The notes under the pieces were generated by a model that was not told the origin of the DNA, did not search any database, and was given only the letters and a program-made list of their open reading frames with translations. Shown in pieces: positions 40,635-42,593 of a stretch of DNA of 42,593 nt. This stretch comes from a virus. Every line of letters begins with the position of its first letter. Within the stretch, counting starts at the first letter, position 1. The stretch lies in IMG/VR virus record IMGVR_UViG_3300031673_000143, positions 1 through 42,593 of that record; one strand, 5' to 3'. The translations under genes were made by a program, and so were the position numbers.

Positions 40635-41003
40635 ATGATTACAAAAAGCAAGCAGGAAATATTTGATCAATATTCAGAAGAGATTACGATTTGGAATGAA
40701 ACCTCTATCTTATATTTGAGTTTTCCCAATTTTGAAAAGGCAGCCGAAGAATACGTAAATCAAAGGTTGAATTTTCGTGATGCCATTGATGATAACAATG
40801 AACTTAAAAAGATATTGTTTGACGTAATAATATCCAACTACAGATTAGGCAAAGCAGAATATGACCGGAATCCATCATACAACGACACGCATTATCACGC
40901 TAAGGCAGAGAAAGCGTTGATAGATTATTTACAGGAAAACCATCCGGTTGCCTTAGCAGAAATTATGGATAAAATAAAAGCCATAGAAAGTTTTAGCTCA
41001 TAA
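40635..41003 (+). CDS. Hypothetical protein, 122 aa
   Basis: AAAGGAG precedes the ATG. Entirely helical and acidic (EIFDQYSEEITIWNETSILY, KAEKALIDYLQENHPVALAE). No family recognised. A structured spacer precedes it, so it may be controlled separately from recT. Confidence 0.6.
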   Translation: MITKSKQEIFDQYSEEITIWNETSILYLSFPNFEKAAEEYVNQRLNFRDAIDDNNELKKILFDVIISNYRLGKAEYDRNPSYNDTHYHAKAEKALIDYLQENHPVALAEIMDKIKAIESFSS

Positions 41004-41043
41004 ATAATTGTCGAGCTAATCAATGAATAAACGAAAGGAAATT

Positions 41044-41307
41044 ATGGAAAAAATAAAGGTCGAGGCGAGAGAAATAGCCGACCAAGTTATAATCGATGAA
41101 TTAGAAAATCGTCTCTTAAAAAATTATAGAAAAGACCCGACTAAACCGTCTTGTCTTTTCTGCCAACTTTTCCCAGCTCATGACGAAGAAGAATCAATCG
41201 AATTAGAAATTGAATTTTTTAGTTATGAAGAAGGTATGGAAATAAACTCTTTATTAAATAAGATTTCCAAAAGAAGGAAGAAAGTTATAAATAAAATTGA
41301 CGCATAA
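41044..41307 (+). CDS. Hypothetical protein, 87 aa
   Basis: The ATG at 41044 is chosen because GAAAGG lies six bases before it; an upstream in-frame ATG at 41023 lacks a ribosome site. The product is a charged helix (MEKIKVEAREIADQVIIDEL) followed by CLFCQLFPAHDEEE and a C-terminal basic helix. CLFC could be half a zinc site. No family recognised. Confidence 0.55.
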   Translation: MEKIKVEAREIADQVIIDELENRLLKNYRKDPTKPSCLFCQLFPAHDEEESIELEIEFFSYEEGMEINSLLNKISKRRKKVINKIDA

Positions 41308-41326
41308 CTAACTGAGCGTCATTCAC

Positions 41327-41359
41327 TGCGCCTGTCAATTATAGAGGCTGGCAGGCGCA
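41327..41359 (+). terminator. Ten-base-pair hairpin in the 41.3-kb spacer
   Basis: TGCGCCTGTC pairs with GGCAGGCGCA (one G-T pair) around a 13-base loop. It is followed by AAAATTAAACGAG, so there is no U-run on this strand. It lies between two small genes, like the hairpins at 34945 and 26403. Confidence 0.5.
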
Positions 41360-41376
41360 AAATTAAACGAGATAAT

Positions 41377-41631
41377 ATGACATATAGACAAATATTAAAA
41401 CAGTTTGGCTTTGAAAGAGTAACAGGTAAAGATAGGGTGAAGGGTGTAATAAATTTTACTCACCCAAAATATGATTGGTATGCAGAAATCATAAAATATG
41501 AACATTCCACGTCATGTTGGATAGTAGGTGACAAAATAAGAAATTCAATTCATTATCCAGGTGGTTGTCATTGCGATACACCCGAAGACCTGATGGAAGA
41601 ATTACAAAAAGCAAAAGATAAACTTAATTAA
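41377..41631 (+). CDS. Hypothetical protein, 84 aa
   Basis: MTYRQILKQFGFERVTGKDR and KYDWYAEIIKYEHSTSCWIV suggest a small beta-rich fold after an N-terminal helix; YPGGCHCDTPEDLMEEL contains a CxC. No family recognised. ACGAG upstream is only a weak ribosome site. Confidence 0.55.
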   Translation: MTYRQILKQFGFERVTGKDRVKGVINFTHPKYDWYAEIIKYEHSTSCWIVGDKIRNSIHYPGGCHCDTPEDLMEELQKAKDKLN

Positions 41632-41645
41632 ACGAAAGGATTAAC

Positions 41646-41966
41646 ATGGAAAAGAAATATGTGCTGGCGAAAGATTTACCGAATGTGAAGAGGGGAAACA
41701 TAATAGAAACTTTAAGTGATTCGTCCGTTTTCGTAAGGGAGGATGATAGTTTACACACCCTGAACAGATCACTTGAAAAAAAAGGTAATGCAATTAAACG
41801 ATTATTAAAAGACGGCTGGATTGAAGAAGTAAAGCCTTTGGAGATTTGGGTGAATGAATATGAACACAAACGTTATGGTTCTGGGTATTTAACTAAGGAA
41901 TTAGCCTTAGAAGCTCAAGACCCTAATTGCAATCGCACAGTCCATTTTATCGAAGCCATAGAATAA
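41646..41966 (+). CDS. Hypothetical protein, 106 aa
   Basis: GAAAGGA precedes the ATG. The first half reads VLAKDLPNVKRGNIIETLSD, SH3-like beta; the second, PLEIWVNEYEHKRYGSGYLT and CNRTVHFIEAIE, is a pattern I have seen in other small phage proteins. Function unknown. It is the last gene before the replication promoter. Confidence 0.55.
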   Translation: MEKKYVLAKDLPNVKRGNIIETLSDSSVFVREDDSLHTLNRSLEKKGNAIKRLLKDGWIEEVKPLEIWVNEYEHKRYGSGYLTKELALEAQDPNCNRTVHFIEAIE

Positions 41967-41972
41967 TTCCTA

Positions 41973-42002
41973 TTGCATTTAAACTTAAATCTGCTATATT
42001 TG
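41973..42002 (+). promoter_or_regulatory. Bacteroidota-type promoter for the replication genes
   Basis: TTG (41973-41975), a 19-base spacer, and TATATTTG (41995-42002) match the TTG-N19-21-TAnnTTTG consensus used by Bacteroidota primary sigma factors. Transcription would start near 42009, in front of the branched leader and the initiator gene. It is the best promoter I find in the window. Confidence 0.6.
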
Positions 42003-42008
42003 GAATAG

Positions 42009-42131
42009 CAAACATTTTGAAGTAATAATTATGAATTTAAATAAAGTCCTGTATTTGAGATACCTTTCAACGCTTCCCCAGCGGTGCTTTGATTTGTTTG
42101 CTACTCATTTGCAGGACTTTTTTATTTTGGA
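42009..42131 (+). ncRNA. Branched leader RNA / attenuator with U-rich terminator
   Basis: AAAGTCCTG (42043-42051) pairs perfectly with CAGGACTTT (42112-42120), followed by a U-rich run (TTTATTTT). The 60 bases inside hold a second hairpin (CGCT-TCCCC-AGCG, 42071-42083, extendable) and a weak one at 42051-42063. Promoter, folded body and terminator-like end together look like a small RNA or a leader attenuator. It is not a tRNA: no T-loop or acceptor pattern. Confidence 0.45.
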
Positions 42132-42150
42132 AACCTCTGATGAAAAATGA
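42031..42150 (+). CDS. Possible leader peptide, 39 aa
   Basis: An intact frame from ATG 42031 reads MNLNKVLYLRYLSTLPQRCF and ends TSDEK, overlapping the initiator start by 11 bases. It runs through the folded leader RNA, so ribosome movement would change the hairpin. No convincing ribosome site is seen, and it may be chance. Confidence 0.3.
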   Translation: MNLNKVLYLRYLSTLPQRCFDLFATHLQDFFILETSDEK

Positions 42151-42593
42151 AGGATGGATTTCACTACATAGAAAAGTTCAAGAAAATTGGATATTTAAAA
42201 AAAATCGGGTTAAATCTGAATTTGAAGCATGGATTATTATGCTTTTAGAAGTCAACCACGCAGAGGAAAAAGTATTAATTAAAAACGAAATTATTATTTG
42301 TGGCAGAGGTGAATCAATCAAATCTTTAGACACCTGGGCACATATGTTTGGGTGGACAAAATCGAAAGTATTTCGTTTTTTTAAATTGTTAGAAAGTGAT
42401 TCTATGATTGTTCTAAAATCGACACACAAAACGACACACTTAACTATTTGTAATTACGAGAATTACCAGAACTCACGAAACGATAATGAAACAAAGTTGA
42501 AACAAAGACGAAACAAAGTTGAAACAAAGTTGAAACTAAACAATAATGATAATAATGATAATAATGATAATAATATACATCCACTACAAATGT
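42140..42593 (+). CDS. Phage replication initiator, N-terminal part (continues at base 1)
   Basis: The N-terminus WISLHRKVQENWIFKKNRV, EAWIIMLLEVNHAEEKVL, ICGRGESIKSLDTWAHMFG and WTKSKVFRFFKLLESDSMIV is the winged-helix domain of phage replication initiators (100 residues, 42140-42439). It is followed by the iteron-coded linker. The frame runs off the window and resumes at base 1 without interruption; there is no stop. Its ATG lies just after the leader RNA terminator, suggesting regulated read-through. Confidence 0.82.
   Translation, partial: MKNEGWISLHRKVQENWIFKKNRVKSEFEAWIIMLLEVNHAEEKVLIKNEIIICGRGESIKSLDTWAHMFGWTKSKVFRFFKLLESDSMIVLKSTHKTTHLTICNYENYQNSRNDNETKLKQRRNKVETKLKLNNNDNNDNNDNNIHPLQM
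42440..42593. repeat. Right copy of the terminal direct repeat
   Basis: It repeats bases 1-145 with one additional AATAATGAT unit. The iterons are at 42477-42536. Confidence 0.85.

Noticed and set aside
42009-42131. tRNA gene
   Set aside because: The closing stem is nine pairs and no T-loop (GGTTCGAATCC-like) or anticodon arm can be placed.

Overview
The window is an essentially complete genome of a short-tailed (podovirus-like) double-stranded DNA phage, about 42.44 kb once the repeated ends are collapsed. The last 154 bases repeat the first 145 bases. The reading frame running off the right end continues in frame at base 1, so the map is best read as a circle cut inside a replication gene. 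The host is not directly visible. AT-rich DNA, many Sec signal peptides ending in FAQ/YAQ/NAQ/YSQ, and one promoter with the Bacteroidota-type TTG-N19-TAnnTTTG layout point to the Bacteroidota/Chlorobiota/Ignavibacteriota group. Clear Shine-Dalgarno sites (AAGGAG) before many genes are less typical of classical Bacteroidia. This host call is inference.

Layout. (1) Rightward early/replication arm, 34.4 kb to 42.6 kb and on through base 1 to 6.3 kb. It starts with small accessory genes, among them two tandem Imm-5-like proteins with long Ala-rich repeat tails, a DUF6573-like protein and a pentapeptide-repeat protein. Recombination genes follow (YqaJ-like exonuclease, RecT), then small unknowns, a promoter with a branched leader RNA, a winged-helix replication initiator containing iteron-like 11-bp repeats, and a DnaB-type helicase. 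After these come a short C5-methyltransferase-like protein, a DUF5131 protein, a VRR-NUC-like nuclease, a DEDDh exonuclease and several small or membrane ORFs. (2) Leftward late arm, 34.1 kb down to 6.3 kb: small and large terminase, small ORFs, portal, scaffold, DUF5309-like major capsid protein, three adaptor-like proteins, a P22 gp10-like nozzle protein, tail fibre/receptor-binding proteins, three probable ejection proteins (138, 420 and 1409 aa), an ATP-grasp enzyme and a lysis cassette. The two arms diverge from a 287-bp control region (34128-34414) and collide tail to tail at 6290-6315.

How it works together. The initiator and helicase presumably load host replisome components, since no DNA polymerase is seen. 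RecT and the YqaJ-like nuclease would supply recombination. Terminase, portal and scaffold build and fill the head. The three adaptors and nozzle form the short tail, and the fibres with a five-blade-like repeat region recognise the host. No integrase, repressor or RNA polymerase was recognised.

Most unusual points: Sec-type signal peptides on proteins encoded among virion genes; a PurD-like ATP-grasp enzyme in the virion operon; a tandem gene duplication whose units end in pure GCT-NNT codon tracts; a capsid gene bracketed by matching palindromes; an iteron array inside the initiator gene next to a 9-bp repeat that differs in copy number between the two sequenced ends; and a promoter plus branched RNA in front of that gene.
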